From NCBI RefSeq assembly GCF_900113275.1, contig NZ_FOOU01000003.1, positions 62,001-126,000 of the forward strand: a stretch of DNA of 64,000 bases, given 5' to 3'. The notes beneath the pieces are model-generated. The model worked only from the letters and a program-made list of their open reading frames with translations. It searched no databases and was not told the DNA's origin. The DNA comes from Neptunomonas qingdaonensis. Its GTDB lineage: Bacteria; Pseudomonadota; Gammaproteobacteria; Pseudomonadales; Balneatricaceae. Below, in pieces: positions 47,814 to 57,091 of this stretch. Each line of letters starts with the position of its first letter. Positions within the stretch are counted from its first letter, which is position 1. The position numbers and the translations under genes were made by a program.

Positions 47814-49991
47814 TCAAACATTGACGCTGTTGATCAGGTTTTGTTTTTTACGTTTCAATAACGTATCGGCACATTGATCTTCACTGTTCAAAATCACAAT
47901 ACACTCCAGACACTGTATACACTCGTTGTAATCAATCTCACCGTCGCGTTTTATCGCTTTGATTTCACAGCGGTGATGGCAGGTTTGGCAGGGAGTACCG
48001 CAGAAGGGGATACGTTTTAACCATTCAAAGCGTCTTAACGCGCCAATGATGGCTAATCCTGCGCCTAATGCACACAGGTAACGGCAGTAGAATTTGTGGA
48101 TAAACATTCCGCCTACGAGTAGCGCAAGCGCATACAGCACAAATGGCCAGTGCCTGACAAAGACTAACGTGATGCTGGTTTTGAAGGGCTCCACTTCAGC
48201 CAGTCTTTCCGCCAGACTTAGCTCATAAAATGACACGGCTATTAATCCCAGCAGTATCGGGTATTTCAGGTAGATTAATTTTCTGTGCTTATTTTCAGCA
48301 ATGCGAATTTGTTTTATTCCGAGTTTTTTTCCGCACCAGGATGCCATTTCCTGAAGTGCGCCAAACGGGCATAGCCAGCCGCAGAACAGCCCTCGTCCCC
48401 AGATAAACAGACTAACAAAAGTGACGATCCAGAGAATGAAAATAACCGGATCAAGCAGGAATATAGTGAGATCAAAACCGTCTTTTATGGCGTGTAGCAG
48501 AGTGAAAATATTAACAACGGATAGTTGCCCTTGAGCGTAATAGCCGGTGAATAACAGTGTAAACCATAGATAACCCCAGCGAAACTGATGCATACGTACC
48601 GCGTTACGACTGAGTTTATCTTGTTTAATAAAAACGGTTATCAGAATGATGAGTGATATCACTAAGGTGAGAATTTGCGGGATTCGGTCCAGCCAGATTC
48701 TTAACCAGAGCGGGGTGGCTGTTTGCTGCTTAACTTCGATGGCTGTCCAGTGTGACTTAGGGAGTTGGTAGTGATCTGTTAAGGCGAGTGAGTCGGTAAT
48801 CAGATGGTTACGTGGTAGATTAATGTTCAGTTTTATCGCTGTTTCGCCCCCTAAATTAAAATTAGAGATACCTTTGATTCTGAAAATGGAGCTTTCTGAA
48901 AACTCAGGTGCATTTTTAGCGACTATGTTTTTTAGTTCCGCCGATGTATTTGTGTCTTTTATTTCAGTATTCAGGCCCCCTTGGCTCATTGATATACGCG
49001 AAGGTACCGTGCCTGGCATGAAGTCGTCTGAAATATGACGATATAGCCCATTGGAAGCAATCCAGATTAAATGATCGCCATCTGCCAGGTCCGCCATAAG
49101 GCTGGCATAGGCGGACTCTCCTAACAGGCTTATGCCGACATCGGGCGCATTTAGGTAAGCGTAATAGAGCTCAGTAAAAGAGTCAGGATCATCATTGCTA
49201 TCAAACAGATGCTTATAATCTGAATATTTACGCCCAAGTGACGTAAAGGCTTCGTCGCTGGAGACTAACCACTGATGAACCAGTCCTGATGAGAGCAGTG
49301 CTGGCCAGTCCATTATTTCGACATCCTTTTCCAGCAGCGCTGATTGTGCAGGAAGGGAAAAGCCTTCCAGTTTGTCACGTGCTACCTGCAGTGCGGTGGA
49401 CAGCACGACATCATTGACAATCAAAACTGAGATAGTCGCTTTGGTGACGCCGTCGAAAAAAACCGCCCCTGCAGAACCGCTACCTGCTTTGTTTTTTTGC
49501 GCGCTGGATATGATCACCTGCTGTTTGATCGAGTGTCCTGAGTATTGCGCGACAAATTGATCCAGTGCTTCATTGCCAAGTCCATGTAAAAACACGGGCT
49601 CGTGGTGCTCTATCACAATCACTTTACTGAAGGTTCCATCGGCTTGCAGGCCAATGAGAAGCCTGATTGGGCGGCCTGAGAATCCGGCAAGATCGTTGAT
49701 CTCATCAGAGAGCCATGCATATCCCAGTAGCTGGTCTAATTGATATACCGGGTATACCGGAAGGTCTGTTTGCTTGTCGCCTATGCGAGTGTTTTTTGGG
49801 AAGAGGGCGGTGATGGGCAGCGTATCTTTATTCAGCGTACTTTGCTCGCCTGTGGAGGCGGCGGCTGTGCTTTGGTTATCAGTATGAGTGGCGGCATGCG
49901 TCAGTTGGACATACACGCTGAGTAACAGAGTAAGGAATACGCTTAATATTGTGATTAAGTTTTTGTCGACTGCTGATATATAAAACCGCAT
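47814..49991 (-). CDS. NosR/NirI-like membrane FMN-binding iron-sulfur protein
   Basis: A 725-residue protein with an N-terminal signal, a periplasmic FMN-binding domain at about 70-190 (GSAGAVFFDGVTKATISVLIVNDVVL, covalent flavin Thr likely in TKATIS), a further periplasmic region, several transmembrane helices (about 430-640) with FCGWLCPFGALQEM and YCRYLCALGAGLAI, and C-terminal CGTPCQTCHHRC / CIQCLECIV clusters for two 4Fe-4S centres. This is the NosR/NirI electron-transfer architecture. No nosZ or other denitrification gene is in the window, so its partner is unknown. Confidence 0.88.
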   Translation of the reverse strand: MRFYISAVDKNLITILSVFLTLLLSVYVQLTHAATHTDNQSTAAASTGEQSTLNKDTLPITALFPKNTRIGDKQTDLPVYPVYQLDQLLGYAWLSDEINDLAGFSGRPIRLLIGLQADGTFSKVIVIEHHEPVFLHGLGNEALDQFVAQYSGHSIKQQVIISSAQKNKAGSGSAGAVFFDGVTKATISVLIVNDVVLSTALQVARDKLEGFSLPAQSALLEKDVEIMDWPALLSSGLVHQWLVSSDEAFTSLGRKYSDYKHLFDSNDDPDSFTELYYAYLNAPDVGISLLGESAYASLMADLADGDHLIWIASNGLYRHISDDFMPGTVPSRISMSQGGLNTEIKDTNTSAELKNIVAKNAPEFSESSIFRIKGISNFNLGGETAIKLNINLPRNHLITDSLALTDHYQLPKSHWTAIEVKQQTATPLWLRIWLDRIPQILTLVISLIILITVFIKQDKLSRNAVRMHQFRWGYLWFTLLFTGYYAQGQLSVVNIFTLLHAIKDGFDLTIFLLDPVIFILWIVTFVSLFIWGRGLFCGWLCPFGALQEMASWCGKKLGIKQIRIAENKHRKLIYLKYPILLGLIAVSFYELSLAERLAEVEPFKTSITLVFVRHWPFVLYALALLVGGMFIHKFYCRYLCALGAGLAIIGALRRFEWLKRIPFCGTPCQTCHHRCEIKAIKRDGEIDYNECIQCLECIVILNSEDQCADTLLKRKKQNLINSVNV

Positions 49992-50074
49992 CTGCCCCAG
50001 CCTTCAGGATCAAGGTATGACAAGATAATGTGAGCCTTTATGCTGTCGTAAACAATGCGCTAAAAGGTGTGTTT

Positions 50075-51847
50075 TTATACATCTAAAGACGCAGTTCCTG
50101 CTGTGTTGCGTAATGCTTGCCACGCATCATATTGACTGAGAAAGACTTGGCCTGTCAGGTCATTAAGAAAATGACTGCGTTTTAATTTATCCATGACAGG
50201 ACCTTTTACTTCGGAAAGGTGGAAGGTTACCCCGCTGTCTTTTAGGCGAGCATTGATGGCCTCAAGACTTTCTAAAGCTGAGGCGTCTATGAGATTGACG
50301 GCAGGGCACATCAGGATCAGGTGTTTTACGGCGGGGTTGAGCGAAACTAATGCATATATCCTGTCTTCCAGATAGCGTGCATTGGCGAAGTAAAGGCTTT
50401 CGTCGATACGTAAGGTTAACATATGTTTTTGCGTGTCGACTTTATGCCGATCTATATTCCGAAAATGCTCCGTTCCAGGGACTCTGCCGACCAGTGCGCT
50501 ATGCGGTGTGCTGGTTCGATACAGATGAAGAAAAATGGAGAGGCCTACACCGGCAATAATGCCGATCTCTACGCCTTGAAGCAGCGTCATTATCAGGGTG
50601 ACCAGCATCGCAGAAAAATCTTTCCGGGAATATATCCAGGTGCGTTTGAGTGCAGCGAGATCGACCAGTGATAAGACAGCAACGATAATGGTAGCGGCGA
50701 GCGTAGCCTTAGGCAGGAAAAAAATCAGGGGTGTTAAAAATAGTGTTACTAAAGCAATGCCCGCCGCTGTAAAAGCGCCTGCTGCCGGGGTTTCTGCCCC
50801 TGCTTCAAAGTTGACAACGGAGCGAGAAAAGCCGCCGGTAACGGGGAAGCCACCAGAGACAGAAGAGGCGATATTGGATGCACCAAGACCGATTAATTCC
50901 TGATCAGGTGAAATTCTCTGACGCCGTTTAGCGGCTAATGTTTGCGCAACCGATACCGACTCGACAAACCCCACGATGCTGATCAGCAAGGCCGAGATGA
51001 AGAGTTGTTGCCAGATCTCTGCATCAAACTGAGGGAGCGCCAGTGAAGGCAGGCCTTGCGGGATATCTCCAATTACCTTGACTCCCTGATTTTCTAAATC
51101 ACCGATCCAGGTGGCTAGTATTGTGATTATAACGACCAGTACAGGGCCCGTTTTAGTGATAATGTCGGCAAGTCGTGCTTTAACTCCCATGCGCAACAGG
51201 ATGGTTTTAAGGTATGTGCGGCTGCAGAATAGAAAGGTGATAGCGCTGATGCCAATGATAAGTGTGGGTATGTTGATATGTTCCGGTTGCTTGCTCAGTC
51301 CGAGCAGAATATCTAATAAATTGTGGCCGCTCACTTCTACGCCGAAGATATGTTTTAACTGGCTGGCGGCTATAATAATAGCGGAGGCGCTAATAAAACC
51401 GGATATGACTGGATGGCTGAGAAAATTTGCCAGCAATCCCAGTCGGAAAACTCCCATCAAGATCAGTATCACCCCAGAGATAAAGGCGAGTGTTATTGCA
51501 GCGAGTACATAGGCGTCTGTCCCTTGCTGAGCGATATTTCCAACGGCGGCGGCTGTCATTAATGACACGACGGCTACCGGCCCTACGGCCAGCGTGCGGC
51601 TGGTGCCAAAAACAGTATAAGCAATCAAAGGTAAAATGCTGGCATATAAGCCGACTTCTGCGGGTAAACCGGCCAGTAAAGCATAGGCCAGTGATTGCGG
51701 GATTAACATAATGGTTACGATCAGCGCGGCAATCAGGTCGCTGCTGAGCATGTTGCGATCGTAAATTTTCGCCCATTCCAGAATCGGCAAATAACGTTTC
51801 AGCATGCTGCTAGTCCTTGTGTCTGGGTGTTGTGTTCGCCGGGTCAC
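50075..51847 (-). CDS. SulP-family anion transporter with STAS domain
   Basis: A 590-residue inner-membrane transporter. The N-terminal SLC26 core has DLIAALIVTIMLIPQSLAYALLAGLP and the GTSRTLAVGPVAVVSLMTAAAV segment; GGFPVTGGFSRSVVNFEAGAETP is a family signature. A cytoplasmic STAS domain occupies about 455-570 (LRIDESLYFANARYLEDRI, LMCPAVNLIDASALESLEAI). Substrate may be sulfate or bicarbonate; neighbours give no clue. Confidence 0.92.
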   Translation of the reverse strand: MTRRTQHPDTRTSSMLKRYLPILEWAKIYDRNMLSSDLIAALIVTIMLIPQSLAYALLAGLPAEVGLYASILPLIAYTVFGTSRTLAVGPVAVVSLMTAAAVGNIAQQGTDAYVLAAITLAFISGVILILMGVFRLGLLANFLSHPVISGFISASAIIIAASQLKHIFGVEVSGHNLLDILLGLSKQPEHINIPTLIIGISAITFLFCSRTYLKTILLRMGVKARLADIITKTGPVLVVIITILATWIGDLENQGVKVIGDIPQGLPSLALPQFDAEIWQQLFISALLISIVGFVESVSVAQTLAAKRRQRISPDQELIGLGASNIASSVSGGFPVTGGFSRSVVNFEAGAETPAAGAFTAAGIALVTLFLTPLIFFLPKATLAATIIVAVLSLVDLAALKRTWIYSRKDFSAMLVTLIMTLLQGVEIGIIAGVGLSIFLHLYRTSTPHSALVGRVPGTEHFRNIDRHKVDTQKHMLTLRIDESLYFANARYLEDRIYALVSLNPAVKHLILMCPAVNLIDASALESLEAINARLKDSGVTFHLSEVKGPVMDKLKRSHFLNDLTGQVFLSQYDAWQALRNTAGTASLDV

Positions 51848-51992
51848 TACAAAACACCGTTATTGATAATCCATAAATGCATTTCATTATAACCATATAT
51901 TAATTTGGAATATGGTGTTTTCTGGCATTGGCTGCATTTTTTTGTGCGAGGAAAGGAGTAGGGAAGATTCTGATCGGGGTTATGATCTTATA

Positions 51993-52025
51993 TAAAAAGG
52001 CCAGTTGTTTTGCAACTGGCCTTAT
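51993..52025 (-). terminator. Terminator after speD
   Basis: AAGGCCAGTTG / CAACTGGCCTT is a perfect 11-bp stem; on the minus strand it runs into TTTTTAT. It lies 50 bp past the speD stop. Confidence 0.93.
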
Positions 52026-52075
52026 TGTGTAGTTTTAATATGTGGTTTAATTAAGGATTGTGCTCAATGAGAGCG

Positions 52076-52900
52076 TCAATGTTTATGATTTTTCATATCC
52101 GGCATGTTTCGGCCGTAGAAAATCTCGTTCATTTCTTTGAAAAGACGCTCAGACACTTCTTCCGCTTCAGCTTCCGCTAAGTTATTACGTGTTGTACCAA
52201 ATAGATACTGGTCCAGATCGTAGTCATTCAGCATCATTTTGGTATGAAAAATATTTTCCTGATAGACATTTACATCCAGCATCTGATATTGGTCACGGAT
52301 ATCCTGAGTGATGAAATTCTGGATAGAGTTGATGTCGTGGTCAATATAGTGCTTCACACCTTTAATGTCGCGGGTGAAGCCCCGTACACGGTAGTCAATG
52401 GTGACAATATCGGATTCCAGTTTGTGGATCAGATAGTTCAGCGCTTTTAGTGGCGAGATGATGCCACAGGTAGATACTTCAATATCAGCACGGAAGGTGC
52501 AAATACCATCATCGGGGTGACTTTCCGGATAAGTATGCACACAGATATGGCTCTTATCCAAATGAGCTACAACAGAGTCAGGTAGAAGCGGCCCGGGCTG
52601 CTCTGTTTTATCAACATATTCTGAGTCTTTAAGAGGCTCTTCTGCAACCAGGATGGTAACGCTGGCGCCTTGAGGTTCATAATCCTGGCGTGCAATATTG
52701 AGGATGTTAGCACCAATGATATCGCAAACCTCACTTAAAATTTCAGTGAGACGATCAGCATTGTATTGCTCGTCAATGTATTCAATATATTCGGCTTTCT
52801 GCTCTGCTGTCTGCGCATAGCAAACATCGTAGATGCAGAAACTCAGGCTTTTGGTTAGGTTGTTAAACCCTTGTAATGTGATTTTACCGTTCGATGACAA
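52076..52900 (-). CDS. speD: S-adenosylmethionine decarboxylase proenzyme (TTG start)
   Basis: Makes decarboxylated SAM for spermidine synthesis. The enterobacterial-type protein reads [21 protein letters not shown], with the autocleavage serine in [16 protein letters not shown] (Ser117 becomes the pyruvoyl group) and ends [13 protein letters not shown]. Homologues start about 10 residues before GFNNLTKSL, where no ATG exists; TTG 52900 with GGAG ten bases upstream fits and gives 274 residues. The frame stays open upstream to 53134, but those 78 residues do not look like part of SpeD. Confidence 0.93.
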   Translation of the reverse strand: MSSNGKITLQGFNNLTKSLSFCIYDVCYAQTAEQKAEYIEYIDEQYNADRLTEILSEVCDIIGANILNIARQDYEPQGASVTILVAEEPLKDSEYVDKTEQPGPLLPDSVVAHLDKSHICVHTYPESHPDDGICTFRADIEVSTCGIISPLKALNYLIHKLESDIVTIDYRVRGFTRDIKGVKHYIDHDINSIQNFITQDIRDQYQMLDVNVYQENIFHTKMMLNDYDLDQYLFGTTRNNLAEAEAEEVSERLFKEMNEIFYGRNMPDMKNHKH

Positions 52901-53204
52901 CGTCGTAATTCTCCAACCGTTGCAGACCGCGTAAATAACGCATTGAATGAAATTCAACTCCGTAATAGGAGTGAAGGCGAACTGTATTTTATTCGAGCAG
53001 GGCCGAAAGACAAAGAATAATTTTCCCATTAGCGCAATCTTTGAATGAAATACATTGTTTTGGTTGATAAAAGACGAAAAATTTCTCTCTGGTTTAGTTG
53101 TTACATTTATTAACCTTAGATTGGCTTGAGTCAATGTTGAGCGGTTGTGAATCAGGTTATGCTAATTAAGTAAATATTTATCGGATGTATTGATACCTAC
53201 ATGG

Positions 53205-53218
53205 ACACCCCGGGGTGT
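53205..53218. promoter_or_regulatory. GC-rich palindrome upstream of the arsenic cluster
   Basis: ACACCCCGGGGTGT is a perfect 14-bp palindrome, extendable to 18 bp with one mismatch, 45 bp before the permease ATG. It lies in the 362-bp gap 52901-53262 between speD and the arsenic genes, which otherwise holds AT-rich sequence and no convincing gene. Operator or start-site hairpin are both possible. Confidence 0.6.
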
Positions 53219-53262
53219 TCTGGTTTGCGGGGTATCGTTGTACGAATTTTTGAGGAAACGAC

Positions 53263-54255
53263 ATGCTGGAAGTTTTTACCTTATTAGCAAATTGGCTGGT
53301 TTATGACCTGTTGGGATTAAGTGCAGCGACTAAAATGGGTGATGCGCTACACTTCTTTATCGAAGACACCACTAAGATCTTTGCGCTTTTGATCGTGATG
53401 ATCTATCTGATTGCTTTGCTGCGAGCCTCAATGAATATTGAATCGGTACGTGCCTGGCTGGTGGGAAAAAGCCGCTTTGTTGGTTATGTGATGGGTTCTC
53501 TTTTTGGCGCGGTCACTCCTTTTTGTTCTTGTTCCAGTATTCCCCTTTTTCTGGGGTTTACATCGGCGGGTATCCCTGTCGGAATCACCATGTCATTTTT
53601 ACTGACTTCTCCGTTGATTAATGAAGTTGCCATCGTGTTGCTGGGTAGCTTGCTGGGTTGGAAATTTACCTTGATATATATTGCAGTCGGCATCTCTGTT
53701 GGTGTTTTTGGTGGTATTTTTCTGGATCTTATTAGGGCAGAAAAAATGCTGCAACCTTTTGCTGCGAAAGCTTACATTGAAGCCAAACAAGCAAGCGTTA
53801 TGGGCGAACGCCGACGTTTAAATATGACTGAAAGGCATCAGTTTGCTAAAGATGAGCTGATCGATATTTTCAGCCGCGTCTGGAAGTGGGTTATTGTAGG
53901 TGTTGGTTTGGGAGCGGCGTTACATGGATTTGTACCGGAAGGCTGGTTTGAGCAGCACTTGGGTCAGGGGCAATGGTGGTCTGTGCCCGCTGCGGTTGGT
54001 TTAGGTATACCTCTGTATTCGAATGCCACCGGTGTTATCCCTGTGATGGAAAGCCTCATTAATAAAGGCTTGCCGGTCGGGACTACATTGGCATTTTGTA
54101 TGAGCACGGTTGCTGCCAGTTTTCCTGAGTTTATTTTGTTAAAGCAGGTGATGCAGTGGAAACTGTTAGCTATTCTATTTTGCTTGTTGCTCTTTGCTTT
54201 CACGCTGGTAGGGTGGATTTTTAATGGTGTTGGGTTGTTTTTATTTTCAGCTTGA
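53263..54255 (+). CDS. ArsP/DUF318-family permease
   Basis: A 330-residue inner-membrane protein with about eight to ten helices in two inverted halves. The signature FGAVTPFCSCSSIPLFLGFTSAGIP (given here in part: TPFCSCSSIPLF) carries the cysteine pair, followed by FLLTSPLINEVAIVLLGSLLG. The second half has GIPLYSNATGVIPVMESLINKGLP. The family contains ArsP, an exporter of trivalent organoarsenicals. Placed at the head of the arsenic genes with a GAGGAA site, so an organoarsenic role is likely but not proven. Confidence 0.85.
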   Translation: MLEVFTLLANWLVYDLLGLSAATKMGDALHFFIEDTTKIFALLIVMIYLIALLRASMNIESVRAWLVGKSRFVGYVMGSLFGAVTPFCSCSSIPLFLGFTSAGIPVGITMSFLLTSPLINEVAIVLLGSLLGWKFTLIYIAVGISVGVFGGIFLDLIRAEKMLQPFAAKAYIEAKQASVMGERRRLNMTERHQFAKDELIDIFSRVWKWVIVGVGLGAALHGFVPEGWFEQHLGQGQWWSVPAAVGLGIPLYSNATGVIPVMESLINKGLPVGTTLAFCMSTVAASFPEFILLKQVMQWKLLAILFCLLLFAFTLVGWIFNGVGLFLFSA

Positions 54256-54345
54256 TAGTATGTCGTTAGCCATGGCTTTTAAACACGGCTTTTATAAAGA
54301 GCGCTTATCAATATATTTTTCAACATAACCAGAGAGAATAGTCTC

Positions 54346-54585
54346 ATGAAAACAATTAAAGTATTGGGTTCTGGCTGCAGTAAATGCGAAAAAACTGCAG
54401 AAATTATCACCCGTTTGGCGGCCGAGGCCGGTGTCGAGGTCGTTGTCATGAAAGAGACAGATCCTGCTGCTATGATGGGATATGGAGTGATGAGTACCCC
54501 CGCTGTTGTTATCGATGAGCAACTGGTGCACTCCGGGTCTATCCCGCATCGGGCAGAGGTTGAAGCCTGGTTAGCGAAGGCATAA
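54346..54585 (+). CDS. Thioredoxin-like redox-active disulfide protein
   Basis: A 79-residue glutaredoxin/thioredoxin-fold protein: MKTIKVLGSGCSKCEKTAEI has the CxxC active site at 11-14, and STPAVVIDEQLVHSGSIP carries the cis-Pro. It belongs to the small thioredoxin_3 group commonly found next to ArsP/DUF318 permeases. It may reduce arsenicals or the permease cysteines. It starts 90 bp after the permease with a GAGAG site. Confidence 0.88.
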   Translation: MKTIKVLGSGCSKCEKTAEIITRLAAEAGVEVVVMKETDPAAMMGYGVMSTPAVVIDEQLVHSGSIPHRAEVEAWLAKA

Positions 54586-54630
54586 TGAAGTATAAAAGCG
54601 AGCGTAATAATCAGCACTAAGGGTGTTAAA

Positions 54631-55641
54631 ATGGCGATTAAAGTAGGCATCAATGGTTTTGGGCGTATCGGGCGTTTGGCGTTACGTGCTTCATGGGCAT
54701 GGCCTGAGATTGAGTTTGTGCACATTAATGATCCGGGGGGGGATGTCGAAACGCTTGCTCATCTGTTGAATTTTGATTCGGTGCACGGGCGTTGGCAGCA
54801 TGAAGCACGGGCGGAAGGCTATCGTATCCTTGTGGGTGATAAGTCGTTAAACGTGAGCCATAACAAAGCGATTGCGGATACGGATTGGTCGGGTTGCGAT
54901 ATCGTCATCGAAGCTTCTGGAAAGATGAAAACCAAAGCGGTGTTGCAGGCCTATTTAGACCAAGGCGTGAAACGTGTGGTGGTGAGTGCGCCGGTCAAAG
55001 AGGAAGGGGTACTTAATGTAGTATTGGGTGTGAATGATCAACTTTATGATCCTGAACTGCATCGTATTGTAACGGCGGCTTCTTGTACGACAAACTGTTT
55101 GGCTCCCGTTGTGAAGGTTATTCATGAAAATCTAAAAATCCGTCATGGCTCGATGACGACAATTCATGATGTGACCAATACACAAACGATTCTGGATGCG
55201 CCGCATAAAGATTTACGCAGAGCGCGTGCCTGCGGGATGAGTCTGATTCCGACAACTACTGGCTCGGCGACGGCAATAACGCATATTTTTCCTGAGTTAA
55301 CCGGACGTTTGAACGGCCATGCGGTTCGCGTACCACTTGCCAATGCTTCTCTCACCGATTGTGTCTTTGAAGTTGAGACACCAACAACCGAAGCTCAGGT
55401 TAACCAACTGTTTAAAGCGGCGGCTGAAGGCTCACTAAAAGGGATTCTCGGCTATGAAGAGCGTCCGTTAGTCTCTATTGATTATAAGACAGATCCGCGT
55501 TCAGGCATTATCGACGCTTTATCCACGATGGTGGTGAATGGCACACAGGTAAAAGTATATATCTGGTATGACAACGAATGGGGCTATGCGAACCGTACGG
55601 CTGAATTGGTTAAAAAGGTAGGATTGCTCGACCAGAAGTAA
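54631..55641 (+). CDS. Glyceraldehyde-3-phosphate dehydrogenase, ArsJ-associated
   Basis: A 336-residue [25 protein letters not shown] (NAD fold), catalytic Cys in [13 protein letters not shown], and [16 protein letters not shown]. In ars operons this type of GAPDH uses arsenate in place of phosphate, forming 1-arseno-3-phosphoglycerate, which ArsJ exports. The next gene is arsJ, which supports that role over glycolysis. It follows the thioredoxin-like gene by 45 bp. Confidence 0.92.
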   Translation: MAIKVGINGFGRIGRLALRASWAWPEIEFVHINDPGGDVETLAHLLNFDSVHGRWQHEARAEGYRILVGDKSLNVSHNKAIADTDWSGCDIVIEASGKMKTKAVLQAYLDQGVKRVVVSAPVKEEGVLNVVLGVNDQLYDPELHRIVTAASCTTNCLAPVVKVIHENLKIRHGSMTTIHDVTNTQTILDAPHKDLRRARACGMSLIPTTTGSATAITHIFPELTGRLNGHAVRVPLANASLTDCVFEVETPTTEAQVNQLFKAAAEGSLKGILGYEERPLVSIDYKTDPRSGIIDALSTMVVNGTQVKVYIWYDNEWGYANRTAELVKKVGLLDQK

Positions 55642-55719
55642 TCTTCCTGCCAGATTATTTTAAAAGCAGCTATTTTAAAGGCCCTTATCTCAAAAACTAT
55701 TCTGTAGAAGTGTCTATTG

Positions 55720-56946
55720 ATGTTCGCAACGCTTTCTTCTGATGTCAGGCAGTACCTGCTGATAACAACTAACTATTGGGCTTTCACGCTAACCGATGGT
55801 GCGCTACGCATGCTGGTGGTGCTCCACTTTCATGCGCTGGGTTATTCACCTTTAGATATCGCGCTGCTGTTTATCTTTTATGAGATTTTCGGCGTAGTGA
55901 CTAATTTACTCGGTGGCTGGCTGGGTGCGCGACTTGGTTTAAACCGCACCATGAATATAGGTTTGGTGTTACAGGTGGTTGCGTTAGCCATGCTTGCCGT
56001 GCCTGCTGTCTGGTTGACTGTCCCCTGGGTAATGGCCGCCCAGGCATTATCAGGCATCGCTAAAGATCTGAACAAGATGAGTGCCAAGAGCGCTATTAAA
56101 TTGCTGGTGCCGGCAGACGCTCAGGGCAAACTGTATCAATGGGTAGCGTTGCTGACCGGCTCTAAAAATACACTGAAAGGTGTGGGTTTCTTTCTTGGCG
56201 GGGTGTTGCTGACATTGTTCGGTTTTACCCAATCAGTGCTGATAATGGCGGTTGGTTTACTGTTTATCTGGATCGTTTCGGTTTTCACCCTTAAGAAAGC
56301 GTTAGGAAAAACGGCGGGTAAGCCAAAATTCAGAGAACTATTTTCTAAAAGCAGGGCGGTGAATATTTTATCTGCGGCGCGCTTGTTTCTCTTTGCTGCC
56401 CGGGATGTATGGTTTGTGGTGGCGATTCCGGTATTTCTCGGAGAAGTGTTGGGATGGGATCACTGGACCGTTGGTAGCTTTATGGCCTGTTGGGTGATTG
56501 GCTATGGTGTTATCCAGTCATTGGCACCTTATGTGACGGGTAAGCGATCGGGTGTGGTGCCGGATGGTAAAACGGCTGTTGCTTGGTTATTTCCGTTATT
56601 AATGATACCCGCAATCATGGCTATTCTTCTTAGCACTAGCATGGGTTTATCGTTAACCAGTGAGTGGTTCCAAATCGGCTTGATTGGCGGGTTGATGCTG
56701 TTCGGGGCTTTTTTTGCTGTGAACTCCTCATTGCACAGCTATCTGATTGTCAGTTATGCCAAAGTAAATGGCGTCTCGTTGGATGTGGGTTTTTATTACA
56801 TGGCGAATGCGATGGGGCGGCTTCTGGGTACGTTGCTCTCGGGTGCGCTGTACCAACTTTATGGTCTTGAAGCGTGTTTGTGGATCTCTTCGTTTTTCCT
56901 TTTTGTAGCGTGGCTCATTTCATTTAAATTACCTCAAACAATTTAA
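55720..56946 (+). CDS. arsJ: Organoarsenical efflux transporter ArsJ
   Basis: A 408-residue MFS protein: LLITTNYWAFTLTDGALRMLVVLHFHALGYSPLDIALLF at the N-terminus (in parts), IAKDLNKMSAKSAIKLLVP and LLTGSKNTLKGVGFFLGG, which are ArsJ hallmarks. It exports 1-arseno-3-phosphoglycerate made by the preceding GAPDH, giving arsenate resistance. ATG 55720 is preferred over the adjacent TTG 55717. Confidence 0.92.
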   Translation: MFATLSSDVRQYLLITTNYWAFTLTDGALRMLVVLHFHALGYSPLDIALLFIFYEIFGVVTNLLGGWLGARLGLNRTMNIGLVLQVVALAMLAVPAVWLTVPWVMAAQALSGIAKDLNKMSAKSAIKLLVPADAQGKLYQWVALLTGSKNTLKGVGFFLGGVLLTLFGFTQSVLIMAVGLLFIWIVSVFTLKKALGKTAGKPKFRELFSKSRAVNILSAARLFLFAARDVWFVVAIPVFLGEVLGWDHWTVGSFMACWVIGYGVIQSLAPYVTGKRSGVVPDGKTAVAWLFPLLMIPAIMAILLSTSMGLSLTSEWFQIGLIGGLMLFGAFFAVNSSLHSYLIVSYAKVNGVSLDVGFYYMANAMGRLLGTLLSGALYQLYGLEACLWISSFFLFVAWLISFKLPQTI

Positions 56947-57002
56947 TTTCATGTTCGTTTCAGCTTGTTATGTCACGATAGCTTTCGCTGTCTTGTAATA
57001 GA

Positions 57003-57018
57003 AAACAAATATTTGTTT
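57003..57018. promoter_or_regulatory. AT-rich palindrome upstream of arsS
   Basis: AAACAAATATTTGTTT is a perfect 16-bp palindrome, 73 bp before the arsS start. ArsR-family repressors commonly bind AT-rich dyads of this kind. No arsR gene lies in the window, so the regulator would act in trans. Confidence 0.6.
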
Positions 57019-57091
57019 AAAAAAGTGTAAGGTTGCGGTGTTTCAGTCGACTATATCTAATAATAGCTTACGTCTAACGAAGGATTTTTAA

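Noticed and set aside
52901-53134. N-terminal extension of speD
   Set aside because: Homologues begin at the conserved GFNNLTKSL region; the extension has no recognised sequence and a better start lies at 52900.
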